A stretch of 64,000 nt of DNA from Cynocephalus volans (Eukaryota > Chordata > Mammalia > Dermoptera > Cynocephalidae), in assembly GCF_027409185.1 (NCBI RefSeq), contig NC_084472.1, forward strand, positions 47,975,427 through 48,039,426, written 5' to 3'. The position numbers were made by a program, and so were the translations under genes. This document shows, one piece after another, positions 22,350 to 33,739 of this stretch. Position 1 is the stretch's first letter, and the number at the start of each line of letters is the position of its first letter. The notes below the pieces were generated by a model. The model had not been told where the DNA came from, did not search any database, and saw only the letters and a list, made by a program, of their open reading frames with translations.

Positions 22350-23697
22350 GCTTTCTGTTTCCACCTTGTGGCTCTCACCCTTTATTTCTTTCCTCTTCTA
22401 TTATTCTCTCTATCCTTTTTTTTCCATTCTTTCATCAGTGATTCTGTTTAATTTGCCTGCTGGCTTTAGAGTCACTTACTCCTCTCCATTTCCAACAGCA
22501 AACACCTTACTGCCGTATTCCAGCTTCTGCTGTTACCCGCTTTATTGCATCCTCTGTTTGTTCGAAATTTTTAATTGAAAAAGCCATATTTACCCTGGAA
22601 TGTGAGGTCAGCTGAAAAGTTTGGTAGTCTACAAGGGATAAAGCTTTGAAATATTATTTTTTCCCACAGGACATAACAATTTCTCTTACATAAACATTAT
22701 TTATGGAGATAAAAACAAAGGAAATCCATAACAAAAAATAACATTGGCTGAATGGTGATATGAAGAAATTTATTATTGTTACTATCTTTATAATTTTACT
22801 ATTATTTTAGTAAAATAATAATAAGTTTTTGTTTAATAATAAGTTATTGTTTTGAGTTTCAGATATTGATAAAGACTTTGGAACACAAGAAGTATGCCAT
22901 TGCAAGCACTACGAGGATGTTGAAATTACACGCAGATCAGCTTTACAGTTTTTGATAGTGTGCTCATTCTCAAGCAAACTTTAAGAAGTTATCTTTTGTT
23001 GTCATTGGTAATTTGTAGCTGTTTCTCCCACTGCATGTTCTCCCATGTGTTGTTAAAAGAAACAGAGGGTGTATATTCACATAGCCTCCATTTTTGTAAT
23101 GCCTGGATATGTTGGTTTCTAGGCAACAGAATACTGTGAGGGGAGAAGGGCCCATAGTGTGTCTCTGATCAAGCAGAAATGCACAAACCTTCATAGGAAA
23201 AGAGTCCTCTGCATTTCCTTGCTTTTTTGCTGAACGAAACAGAATTATTATTGCATGACAAAGTACCACTTAGCCTTATGGAACTTCCTGGCAGTTTTAG
23301 TCTAATCACTGCTGTAAAGAATCCATAAGTCTTGCTCAGTTATTACTACAAAAGTGTATGGTGGGTTTACTTCCCAGAATCAAAACTTTGCTGTCCAGGA
23401 TCTTGTTCCCTTTGATTCCTTCTAGGTTATTAAGGTTTATCTCACCAGTTACTTAAACTGAAATATTAGTTTCTGATGTCCGACATTTTAATTGGCTTTA
23501 AAAAATCTCCTTAAATTTTGTATAAACAATATTGTATCTAGAGTACAAACTCAAATAATCAGACAAAATTGCTCAGAATTCCACCACTGTAAAAAAAAAA
23601 ATTTTTTTTTAAACTCCTCTTCAAATACTTTAACTCTTGGTTAAGATAAAATGAGCTATGTTGAAGTATTAAGCATCATGACAGGGATAGAGAGGTG
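22350..23697. other. AT-rich unique-looking sequence
   Basis: Contains a perfect 10-base-arm inverted repeat at 22800-22820 (TATTATTTTA-g-TAAAATAATA) and an A/T homopolymer palindrome at 23591-23610. No gene or repeat family recognised. Confidence 0.45.
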
Positions 23698-23960
23698 TAG
23701 GTTAATTCATGAACATCTCCTGGGTGCCCACCGTGTTCCTGGGATGGGGCAGTGATGCTACAGAAAATGAGATAGCATCCTGGCCTCACAGATGTGAGGA
23801 GGGAGATATTAACAGGTCATTACATTGTGGTAAACCTTTAAGCAGAGCATGAGAGTGTCCGGAAGACACAGGAGAGGAAGTCACTAACTAGGCCTGGGGG
23901 TGTCAAGAGGCTTCTAGGAGCTGTATCTTAGAGGAGGAGGAGTTTCCCAGAAGAGAAGGC
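23698..23960 (-). mobile_element. LINE-2 fragment
   Basis: The reversed L2 3' end is suggested by 'CATGAACATCTCCTGGGTGC', then 'GATGCTACAGAAAATGAGAT' and a 'CCTGGCCTCACAGATGTGAG' stretch. It is diverged and both limits are uncertain. Confidence 0.45.
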
Positions 23961-24019
23961 CATTGATCTTGGCTGGCTCTTCAGCTAAAAGTTACTCATC
24001 CATCAACGCAAAGGACTGT

Positions 24020-24225
24020 TCTGTAGGGAAACCTTCCTGGAGTTCTATTTCCAAATGGGATTTCTTTTCATATGTTCTCTCAGGTCCTTACTCACTTCCT
24101 TCAGAGGGCTTATCTCAGTTTTTAATTACATATTAAACAGTACTATTTAATCCTTTAATCAGTATAACATCTTTCTCCATCATTAGACTCATAGCTCCAT
24201 CAAGAAAGGTACATAGAGGTTGTAC
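24020..24225 (+). mobile_element. LINE-2 3'-end fragment
   Basis: Forward L2 pattern: 'CAGGTCCTTACTCACTTCCT', AT-rich spacer, then 'CATTAGACTCATAGCTCCAT', the 'actagactgtaagctccatg' motif. It is weakly conserved. Confidence 0.4.
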
Positions 24226-24404
24226 TCACATCCACATGAAACAACACTATGCTTTCCGCATAACACAGAGTACACAATTAATAAAGGTGGAAGGAATAAG
24301 TGAGTAGACTTGCAAATCATGTCATTTAAGTAGCTGCCTTCCCTGCTTTTATGATATGGGTGGCCAAGCTCATATTTCCTGTTTTTGATATTGCTAAAAT
24401 AAAA

Positions 24405-24429
24405 TGTGTGTGTGTGTGTGTGTGTGTGT
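24405..24429. repeat. (TG)n microsatellite
   Basis: Twelve TG units. Confidence 0.95.
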
Positions 24430-24635
24430 TTTCTCAGTACACTGCCCTTCCCCACCTAAATCTACCATGTATGTTCTTTAGCTTTAGCCTTTTGCTTAGG
24501 TCACTTTTAGATGAATTGTTTGGATAGTTAAAATACAAAAGAAAAATACTGGTTAGTTTTTACATGGTCTCAACTACAATACCTGAAATCCCCTCAGAGA
24601 CAATTAATAAATTACTATTAATGGGGATGGGGGGG

Positions 24636-24865
24636 GTTGACATTTAGTAAGTGCTTACTTTATGTCAGATTTTATGCTATGCCTTCAATCTCTGCATTTA
24701 ATTTCTAACCACAGCAATGTGATTTAGATACTCTATTAGCCCCATTTTACAGAGAAGGATGCTGAGGTCTAGATAAGTTAAATGGAATTTCTTAACCTCA
24801 CAGTTAAGCAACTGACAGAAGTGGATGTCAACTCAGGTCAGTTTGACCCCAAAGCTGTTTTCGTG
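24636..24865 (-). mobile_element. MIR SINE, near full length
   Basis: Reversed MIR on the plus strand: 'TAGTAAGTGCTTACTTTATG', 'AGCCCCATTTTACAGAGAAG', 'GATGCTGAGGTCTAGATAAG' and 'TGACCCCAAAGCTGTTTTCG'. All four MIR landmarks are in order. Confidence 0.8.
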
Positions 24866-25860
24866 CCACTGTTCCCACTCCTTTTCCCATCGGCCTTTGC
24901 TATCTGAATCCTTAGAATGGTTTATATTTATCAACTATTTTCAGAGTCCAGATTTGCTAGTTAATTTCCATGCCATCAAGGAGATAATGTGTCGGTTGCA
25001 AACACCAAATGTATTTTAAGAGTATTCATTTATTTGATTGATGCTAGTAAAATTCCTATTCTCAGTAGGATAACATTAGGCAAAAATGTTTTGAGAAAAG
25101 TGGAAAAAATGGGTTTATTGATTGATTGGATGAGAAATCTTACTTGGTTAATTCTTTGAAGTGGCATTTCTGAATAGCCCCCTTTGTTAACATATATTAA
25201 ATATTGAGGAGTGGCTGCTAATTCTGACTCTGTTTTGGGACAACCACAGATGGGCCCACTAGTGGAAGAAGGGCCTACTGGAAGTTCACTTGTCACAAAC
25301 ACATTACTGGATTGAAGTAGAATCAAGTCTTTTTTTCAGCTTGCATGTTTAGTAAATTGAGAACAGACAATTTGAGGAAACTGCATGCCATTCACAACAG
25401 AAAGTAGGGGTAAGTGCCACTTTTGTGTAGCTTCTAGCTAAAAATCGAATTTCACAGTTTCTAAATAGGGTTCTTCCCCTTTTTTTAAAAAAAGCTGCAA
25501 TTATGATAACTTAAAATATTTCAAGCCTAATTTTATCTCATTTAAACTTAGGGGGTTAATAAATGTTTTCAATATAGTTTATGCTCGAAGCTTTCAGAAT
25601 CTGGTAACTTAATTTGCACTAAAAGCATTTAGCTTTGTAAAAGCCACACCAAACTTGCTATTACTAAGTGCACAAACAGAGAGGGCAATTTGCTAATGGG
25701 GTTCCATTTATGGCAGTTTACAGATTGCCTAGCTTTACCTGATTTACTCACTCAGGCACTTTCACATATGCACCAGTCAATGTGCAATGCTGAATGGATT
25801 TTAATTCAATGGAAGAACATTTTACATATGTAGATATAAATAAGTAGAAACAAAACATCA
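24866..25860. other. Unique-looking sequence, no gene recognised
   Basis: A 98-codon minus-strand frame (25030-25326) shows no domain and no splice context. Confidence 0.45.
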
Positions 25861-25960
25861 AAGTGACATTCACTTTATCAACCAGTAACTAGTGATACAA
25901 TGATAACATTCACTCTACAAACCAGTAACTGGTGATAACAACCAGTAACTGGTGATCAGA
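25861..25960. repeat. Small tandem repeat built on ACCAGTAACTGGTGAT
   Basis: The 16-mer occurs at 25881-25896 (one mismatch, CTA for CTG), 25921-25936 and 25941-25956. A longer ~40-base unit also containing ACATTCACT is duplicated at about 25866-25905 and 25906-25940. The 11-base core is nearly self-complementary. Confidence 0.85.
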
Positions 25961-26039
25961 GCAATAACAAAAAAATCCTGTTGTAATGAAACATGTAATC
26001 TTGTGGGAGAAACAAGCATTAATTAAAAAAGGATTTGGA

Positions 26040-26205
26040 GGCAAACACACTCCAGGCTTAGGAACAGTGAGATGGGAGGAAGCCTGGCATATTCAAGAAA
26101 CATGAAGAAGGGTAGTGGGTCGGGAAACCCAAGAACAATGAAATACTGTGAGAGCTGAGGCTGGAAAAATAAGCAGGAGCTAGATTATGCAGGGCATTAT
26201 ATGGA
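26040..26205 (-). mobile_element. LINE-2 fragment
   Basis: The reversed L2 'AAGCCTGGCATATTCAAGAAAC' region is followed by 'GCTAGATTATGCAGGGCATT', corresponding to the forward 'gccctacatgatctggc' motif. Confidence 0.6.
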
Positions 26206-26211
26206 ATTCAT

Positions 26212-26690
26212 GCATTCATTTTTTTCAACCAACACCAAGCATCTGCTATGAGGTGCTATTCTGGAGATTCAGAAGTGAACAGAGTTGATGAAGTCCTGGG
26301 AAGACTGATAATTAAAACTAAACAGATGAATATAGAATATGTCAGGTGGTGATAAGTGTTACAAGGATAACTAAACTAGACTGAGGTGGAAAGAGAATGA
26401 CTGTGGGGACGAGTTACTAGTTTATAGAGAGCAGTTAGTTAAATAAAGTGGCATTTGAATAAAAATCCAAGCAAAGTAGGCCATGTTAAGGGTCTTAGCC
26501 TGTCTTCTTAAGAGTAAGTGCTAAGTCGTTAAGGGTTTTAAGGAGAGAGGTGACATGATCACAATACCGTTCTGCAAAGATCATTCTGGTTATAGGTACA
26601 AGAGATGAGAACAGGAAAGAGCAGAAGCAGGGACCAGCAAGGAAATTATAGCAGTGGCCTAGAAGGAGGTGAAGGTATTTCAGATGATTG
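26212..26690 (-). mobile_element. LINE-2 3' end
   Basis: The plus strand reads the reversed L2 3' end in order: 'ATTCATGCATTC', 'GAGATTCAGAAGTGAACAGA', 'GGTGATAAGTGTTACAAGG', 'GAGAGGTGACATGATCACAA' and 'GATCATTCTGGTTATAGGTA'. It abuts another L2 piece at 26040-26205. Both may be parts of one rearranged copy, or two insertions. Confidence 0.7.
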
Positions 26691-27619
26691 AGGGGATGTG
26701 GCTGGATGTGGATGAAATTTCTCTTTGGAACTGCTTCTTATTTTCATGGCGTTCTAAGTGGCAATGCTGTTTTTGAAAAGAATTCTGAACTAGGAATAAG
26801 AAGAAATGATTGCAAGTCTTTATCTGTTTCACTTTATGCCACTTTTCTGTTTTATGCTTTTTCTATAAAAGTAGGTAATGATCCCAGGGTTTTCTACCCC
26901 TTATGACTTTTGCAAAGAACAGATATATAAGAAAGACTTAAAATATGTAAAGTGCTACATAGTATAAGTAGGAAGCAGTTGTTATGGGATTGTTAGTGGG
27001 TAGGTTGAACACTACAAATCCTGTTTTTTCACACTGGAGGACATGAAGCTCTTTATTCTTCTACTTTCCTAGAGTGAACATAGAGGTTGTACGAAAGAAC
27101 TCACAATATAAATAATTTGTTTTGCAATGTAAATAGTATGTGAATATGATTTAATATCCACTTGCATATTGATTGAACTAAACTGACAAAAATCTACATT
27201 TCAACAATATCTAAACTATGGCCCATAATCAATTGCTAAATTTAGGTATGGAGTGAAGTATTTGGATTTATTCTTAGGTCTCAGCATGCCGAATTGCTTC
27301 ATAATCCCTCCAAGTATTTCATTTTAAGCATCTCAAGCCTCAATGACAGGAAGGGGAGAAAAGTGCATCTCCAGGTGTCAAGGCACCTCTAATTTGGAAT
27401 CCCAGAGCTGTCCCTTTGCAGAATCTATGGTTCCAAACTTCTCCCTATTCTGAGTCAGAAACTAGTGAAAGTCTTCTGTCTTATGTATATTTACTACTGG
27501 AAAAACCACACAGCCCAGGTTAAGAAATAGCCAATGGAATTCTTCTATGTAGATCATATGGATACCTTTGAATAAAACTGAACTGCTATATATTGGATGT
27601 TAGAAATCTCTAATTTCTA
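26691..27619. other. Unique-looking sequence, nothing recognised
   Basis: One 72-codon plus-strand frame at its start. No repeat family recognised. Confidence 0.45.
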
Positions 27620-27714
27620 ACTTGGTAGCTCACTTGGGAGAGCGTGGTGCTGGTCACATCAAGGTCATGGGTTCAGATCCCCATCCCAGCCAGCCGCCAA
27701 AAAAAAAAAAAAAA
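27620..27714 (+). mobile_element. tRNA-derived SINE, CYN-type (short form)
   Basis: An A box TAGCTCACTTGG (27626-27637) and a B box GGTTCAGATCC (27670-27680) lie 33 bases apart, as in a tRNA, followed by CCAGCCAGCCGCC and an A16 tail. It is the same subtype as the copy at 29561. No clean target-site duplication was found. It is not a tRNA gene: the acceptor stem does not close and the tail is poly-A. Confidence 0.8.
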
Positions 27715-29091
27715 TGTTTAATTCTCTTCTGTACTGTATTATTTTGCTTCTAACAGGGGTTATGCCATTGATGTGTTGATTTTAATGATGTTTAACATGA
27801 GGAAACAAACAAAATTCTTCATTGCTTTGCTTTGTCAGTAGATATTCTTCTGACTCCCTCTGGCCATTTATTAAAATAAACATTTTGGATAAATTGGTTT
27901 ATTAGCTTTGTGGCCAGATTATATTCTGTGGGTATCTGACCTTCGTTAATCATCATGTGGCCAAATGAAATAAAGCACATGCATTGAAGCAGTGAATAAG
28001 ATTTCGGGTTAGTAAGTTTGATGGAATCACAACCAGTAATTTTAAAATGTGACTGAATTCTTCCCACAATTAAAATCTTTCATTATGCTACTTCAAAGCT
28101 AATTTCTTTCTTGTTTTTCTGAATAGTTGCTTCCATTAATCTCACTCTAGGTAATGATGGTAATGATACAATTATATGTAATCATTGCCTGAATTCAACA
28201 TGCAGCACATCAGTCCCTTTGTGTGGTGATTGTACAGCTCTCTGCAATCCTTGGACTTGGAAAGTTTCCATCGTGTTATGCCAAGATCAGATTCAAAAGT
28301 CTCTGACATTTTGCATAACATCAGTCAGTCGGCTGTTCCAACTGTCCCTTGTAGTGATTGGGCAAACTCATCCATCTGGCTGGTGCCAGTTGAAGCTAGA
28401 ATTGAAGGCATGAAGCGGAGTAAGCAGGGCTTGTTGTTTGCATAGTTTCCAAAGCACTTAAAATAGTCAGAAAAAAAAATTACAAACAAGAACTTTGTAG
28501 AAGGCCTTCAAGTGTGCAGGTGGCTAATCTGCTTAAACTCTAATGATACAAATTATAACGTAAGTGAATTTATTATGTTTCTATGCAAAGTGAATATTTA
28601 TTTCAAAAATTTAAATCTATTTTTCTAACATTTACGGCTAATCTTACTGGTGGTTATCAGTTAGTATTAATTTGTTCCTCAAAGTACTAATAGGTAGATG
28701 TGTGCTTTCAATTCTTTTTTTTTTTTCTTAAGTGACATTCAGATATGAGTTTGCTTTTTACATTCTGAAGACAGATTTTATTGCAAACACTTGTTTACTC
28801 TACTTAGTTCACTTAAGACATAATACTGTCTATATGTTCTAACACAGTAGAATTGAACATGTTAGTCTCTTCTAAGAATTAAATAATAAACTATGCAGGT
28901 AGCCTTAAGGTACTAGCTTACCTACTGTCCCATGCTTAAATTTTTTTCTTTGCCTTTCTTTTCTTTTCTTTTTTTAAAAAATTTCTCTCTCTTAGAATAA
29001 ATGTGAGGGCTTTCTTGTCTTTGGTAAATATTTACAATTCATAATTTTATTCTGGCCTGTTAATTTGATTTGTCTTTTTAAAATTATTATG
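27715..29091. other. Unique-looking sequence, no gene recognised
   Basis: Frames up to 82 codons without domain or splice support. A T/C-rich patch lies at 28938-28992. Confidence 0.45.
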
Positions 29092-29300
29092 TTTATTGGT
29101 CAATTGTTTTATTATTAACAATTTTTTAAATTTTAACATTTACTTGTACATATTTGTGGGGTACATTGTGTTTTTTCAACTCGTGCATATACTGCACAAT
29201 GATTCACTCAGGGTGACAGCACAGTTTTGTACCCATTTGTCCAACACTTCTCTTCTTCCACTCCCTTCCCCTCCTGGCCTCCGGTTGATCATTTACCTCT
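29092..29300 (-). mobile_element. LINE-1 3' end
   Basis: The reversed L1 3' region: 'TACATATTTGTGGGGTACAT' then 'CACAATGATTCACTCAGGGT' and the C-rich 'TGTACCCATTTGTCC' stretch. The same type of L1 continues in pattern at 39595-39910. Confidence 0.65.
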
Positions 29301-29560
29301 AAAGGACAGTGTCAACACAAGAGTGTGGTCTGGATTGTGCTGGGTGGGATGACAGTCACATTGACCCCCCCAAATCCGAAATGAGCTTTTTCTCTTCCCA
29401 TTTCGCCACTCTAAATATATCTTCTCTGTAGTCCTAAAAGCAAACATTTTGACCTATTCATGACAGCTACCTAATTGTCATCTACTAGTTTTAAAGGTAC
29501 ATCAGGTTAACCTCACCAAATCAGAACACTTACTTTTTTCCCTCTCATATCCAATCTTCT

Positions 29561-29655
29561 CAGTTAGCTCAGTTGGTTAGAGCACAGCCTTATAACACCA
29601 AAGTCACTGGTTCAGATCCCTGTACCAGCCAGCCACCAAAAATAAATAAATAAAT
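29561..29655 (+). mobile_element. tRNA-derived SINE, CYN-type (short form)
   Basis: An excellent tRNA A box TAGCTCAGTTGG (29565-29576) and B box GGTTCAGATCC (29609-29619) are present, with a TAT in the anticodon position region (isoleucine-like). The copy ends CCAGCCAGCCACC and an (AAAT)n tail. An 8-base target-site duplication, AATCTTCT, lies at 29553-29560 and 29656-29663. The likeness to a tRNA-Ile source fits what is known of CYN SINEs. Confidence 0.85.
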
Positions 29656-29699
29656 AATCTTCTGAGCCTTATTCATATCTGTAAACAGACGCTGCTCTT

Positions 29700-30810
29700 T
29701 ACCAGTGACTCCAGTGCCAACAAAACAATAGAGAACTTTTGCTTCCTCTCTGTTCCTTCCACTCGCCATCATCACCATCAGCAAGTCCTGGAAGCTCAAT
29801 GTCTGAAACCTACGCTGTTCCTCTTCCCACTCTAGCCTCTCCCACCACCTCCTCCACACTACTTTCCTGTCTTCCCTGGGCTGCTGAAATAATGTTGTAG
29901 TTGATTTCTTTGAATCCATCTTCCCCTTACCATCTGTACTCATGCTCTTTTAAAAACATAATTTATATTGTGCCTTTTCCTGCTGAAAGCTTGGAATAAA
30001 ATTCAAATGCCTTAAACCAGCTTTCAGAGTTCCACATGATCTAGCCACTCTTCTTCCCCTAGCTCATATTGCTCTACTCTCCCCTTCCTTACCACTCTTC
30101 AACCCCATCCTCCTTCTATGAATGTCCTTTCTTGAACAATTCAAAGTCATTCCCTTTGTGCCGTGTGTTTCCTGTGACTGGAATACCCTCCCAGATCCTC
30201 AGAGACAAGCCTTCCCTGAGCCTTGATCACCTTCAGTCTTATCACCCTGTCTTAGTCCATTCAGGCTGATATGACAAAATACTATAAACTGGGGGGGCTT
30301 ATAAATAACAGAAACGTATTTTTCACCATTCTGGGGGCTTGGAAGTCCAAGATTTGGTCTCTAGTAAGAACATTCTTTCTGATTCACAAAAGGGATCTTC
30401 TTGCTGCATCCCCACAAGGTGGAAGGGACAAGGCAGCTCACTGGAGCTTCTTTTATAAGTGCACTAATCTCATTCATGAGGGCTCTGTCCCCATGACCTA
30501 ATGACCTCTGTAAGGCCCCACCTCATAAAACCAACACATTGGTGATTGGGTTTCAACATATGAATTTTGAGGAAACAGACATTCCAGGCGATAACATACC
30601 TTACATTAGTTTTCTACAGAGCTCTGATATTTTTCTGCTGGATTGATTTATTTATGTGTTGTCTTTCTTTTTCCATTAGAATGTAAGTTTCATGAGAACG
30701 CATACCTGATCTCTCATGTTTACTACTTATGATAAGTACACAGATATATGCCTAGCATACCAAATGAGCTCAATAAATATTTGCTGAATAAACGGATGAA
30801 CAAATAAAGT
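29700..30810 (+). mobile_element. LINE-2 3' end, interrupted by an MST LTR (and perhaps by a SINE)
   Basis: L2 landmarks run in order: 'CAGCAAGTCCTGGAAGCTCA' near 29780, 'GAATAAAATTCAAATGCC' near 29995, 'TCCACATGATCTAGCCACTC' near 30030 and 'GGAATACCCTCCCAGATCC' near 30180. After the LTR (30248-30595) come 'TTAGAATGTAAGTTTCATGA' and the terminal 'GAGCTCAATAAATATTTGCTGAATAA' signature near 30770. If the L2 extends left of 29700, the SINE at 29561-29655 also lies inside it. Frames through the block are broken. Confidence 0.8.
30248..30595 (-). mobile_element. MaLR-type solo LTR (MST-like), reverse orientation
   Basis: It opens 'TGTCTTAGTCCATTCAGG' and ends 'GATAACA'. It has the reversed TATA region 'TTCTTTTATAAGTGCACTAA' and 'CTGTCCCCATGACCTAATGA'. 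It is inserted in the L2 at 29700-30810, which resumes at about 30601. Flanks caccc and tacct share three of five bases. Confidence 0.8.
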
Positions 30811-32929
30811 ACTAGACTCACAGGGAAATAGTTAAAAACTGCATACATGGAATGATACAAATTTAAAAAATAGCAGACTCAAGTGAAACTTCCCTACCAA
30901 GAGAATCATTAGCCTAGTCTGTTCCTTTCTCTATCCTTCATTTCTTAAATATATATTGTCCATGTACTATTTTCAAATCACCTGGTAAGATGGAAGGGAT
31001 TCAAAGATAAATTGGGAAAGTTCTCAGCACTCATAGTCACAGAGATGTACATAGATACTAAAAAGCCGAAAGTAATTCTTTATATTAAAAAGTTCCTGAT
31101 ATGGGAGTAGACACAGTCCAAACTGTCTCCTCAAGAGCTGAGTGGCTGTGTCAGCATCCACCCTAGAGAGAATTCTTCCTTAAGTCAAAGTGGTACAGAC
31201 CAGTCTCTGTGACCCATGCCTAGTGCCAGTGTTTTTCAACCTCGCTGTTCCTCAAATCTTAGGAATTTATTTCCTGAGGCTTCCTCTGACACTCTCTCTT
31301 TCACTTCCTTCAGAATATGATGGTATTGGGTACCAATCTTTTTATTTCCTTCCTTCCTGATGGGCAGGCTGCACGCTCTTTTGTTAGGTTATTCAGCCAA
31401 CAGGTTACATCTCACTGTGGCTATTTGAGCTGGCACATAATAGGAAATTTGGACATATCTCATCAGAATCTCTTCTACACTGGCCTGCCTGTGTTCTAAT
31501 AGCACTCTACATAACTACCTATAGAACATCAAGTCTGAGCTTTAAAAGGATTTTTTTTTTATTTGGAGGCACTGCAGAGTTCCCCTTTCTTACCAAGGAT
31601 CACAGTAGTAGCTGGAAATGTTTGGATAGTCCAAGTGGGGTTTTGGGGATGTAGGTAATGTTACCTCTATTTTGTCAACCCAAACTTCTAAAAACAGTAT
31701 CCAAAACTCAGAAACACCTAATTAAGATCCCAGAGGAAAGTCTTATTACAGTTTGAAAGATCCAGAATCCCATTATATCAGCAAATTGTCAACACAGGTC
31801 AACTTCTCCTATTCCCTATGAGCTGTGCAAGAGTTTCTTGAGTAGAAGTAATCAGCTGAGGTCTTAGCACTAATCCTCCTCACTGAGAACTTCCTTGATC
31901 AGAGTTTTGCCAATGGCCCAGTCCTTCTCTACAATTTCCCCTTGAGAATAGGAGAGTTTGGGCTAATCTGTGGAATCTAACTTGATGTCATTTTTGTCAC
32001 ATGGATCATCTTGGCAGTGATTGAAACCCACATCTCTTGACCCCCAGCCCAACAACTTTTACTCTTTAAATGAACCTATTGCTGAAACAGATTGTAACAA
32101 AATTGACTGTAACAAAAAATTGACTATAACAAATACTTCAATTTTATCTGATTTGCTCAAGCGATATGGGAACAGCCTGAATTTCTCTCTTGGGGATATT
32201 AGCTAAAGATTTTTAAAGTATGTGGATATTTTTGCAAATAAATAAAAGTAATATGTACATACAACTTAGAAACATATTCTGACACTATTTCTCAATATGA
32301 TGGACTGTCAGCAAGCAGAATAAAATAACAAAAAACAAATTTGAAAATTCAAAGCCCAATACTGTTACTAAAGTAGTTTTCTGGGAATTGGCAGTGGCAC
32401 CTAGAATTTAAGTGCCTTTAGAAACCAAGAGTGTGCAGGTGTTGTGGACAAGACACAGAGGTCCTGTGCTGAAACACGTGACTGGTCAAGTGAGGCCTGA
32501 CAGTCCAGAATGACAACGGATTATTGCACTCAAAGAAAGATGGGAAACAAAAAATCCAGAGAACGGTGCTTTTATTTTCATGACTCTTCTGTTGTCTTTG
32601 CCCATTCTTTCTCTCTGCTTTTCTACTTTGTAACTGTCTTTGATGAAGACTATTTCACGATCCACTGAAATCTAAGGAAATCATGGATCCAAATTGTCCA
32701 GAGTTTCCTTTAGTGCATTGTTAGATGTGGCCAGTCCTGGGATCTTTGTTTGATAAAGAAGTTTTTGAAACTGTTCAGTGATTTTCTTTTTTGCTAATTG
32801 GATGATTCCACCCTAAGATCAATATAATTTCAATGTTTCTTAAAGAAATACTTACGGAAAAGAGAAGTGATGCAGGCTCAGCTAGTGGGAGATAGGCTCT
32901 AGGCTATGTAACTTAAGCACATCATTGTA
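30811..32929. other. Long unique-looking stretch, no gene recognised
   Basis: Frames do not exceed 61 codons. It includes a small imperfect tandem repeat of an ATTGACTGTAACAAAA-like unit at 32090-32133. Confidence 0.45.
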
Positions 32930-33080
32930 ATTCTGCACAAACTCTGAAGAGCAAATAACAAGATTCTCATTTTATGGATGAGAAAGTGGAAGCTTAGAAC
33001 GATTTGCCAGATGATAATGTTAGAATATTACTTACCAAAGTATGTGTGAGCCTAAAGCCAAATTATTTCCCAACTTTAGT
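32930..33080 (-). mobile_element. MIR SINE fragment
   Basis: The reversed MIR core 'TTCTCATTTTATGGATGAGA' is followed by 'AAAGTGGAAGCTTAGAACGA'. It is diverged. Confidence 0.5.
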
Positions 33081-33111
33081 CTGTTTCAGGTATTTTATCT
33101 AAAGAATGCTA

Positions 33112-33425
33112 CAAACAGGAGGAAATAGGGAGGTGTAAGTCAGAAGGTACAATGTAACAGATATGTGGAGAGTCCAGAGATCTAAAAATAGCATAAGGAC
33201 TATAGGTAATAAAATTATACTGTATAGGGGATTCATGCTAAATAAGTAGATTTTAGCTGCTCTTGCCAAAACAAACAAACAAATGAATAAAAAAAGGTAA
33301 CTAGAAGAAATGATGGATATGTTAAATTGCTTCACTATAGTAAATTTTTGCAATTTATATGTGTCCCATAACAGCATGCTGTATACCTTAAATATACAAA
33401 ATAAAAAGTTACTTTAAAATAAACA
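33112..33425 (+). mobile_element. LINE-1 3' end (old L1M)
   Basis: The forward L1 3' untranslated pattern is 'GGAGGTGTAAGTCAGAAGGT', 'GGACTATAGGTAATAAAATT', 'GAAATGATGGATATGTTAAA' and 'CATGCTGTATACCTTAAATA', ending in an A-rich tail. Confidence 0.75.
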
Positions 33426-33739
33426 TAAAGAATGCTGCAAATAATAGTAGCTCATTTTGTGTAATTTTTTTTAAAATGGCATATTTAACATTCCTACTGC
33501 TAAGATTTTACACTAAGCAACAGTAACATTAATCTCTCCCAATAAATCCTAAGTACAGAAAAGGTTAAGGTACTGTGCATTTATTTTGATTAAAATAATT
33601 TGTGTAAATTTTAATTCAAATTAGGTTCAGCTTTAGGCACCTAGAATATTAATTCAGAAACTAATCTTATCAGTCCAGATTCAAATGCATAGAGTTTTGG
33701 CCAAGGACATCGAAGTTAATATTTATCTTTATTAGCCAT

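Noticed and set aside
25861..25960. CRISPR-like repeat-spacer pattern
   Set aside because: Only three short repeats, variable spacing, and a mammalian context.
29561..29619. Possible tRNA-Ile gene (good A and B boxes)
   Set aside because: Acceptor stem not closed, poly-A/(AAAT)n tail and flanking duplication show it is a SINE. The same holds for 27620-27714.
31225..31265. Start of a MER-type element ('CAGTGTTTTTCAACC')
   Set aside because: Only about 15 bases match and no matching end was found.
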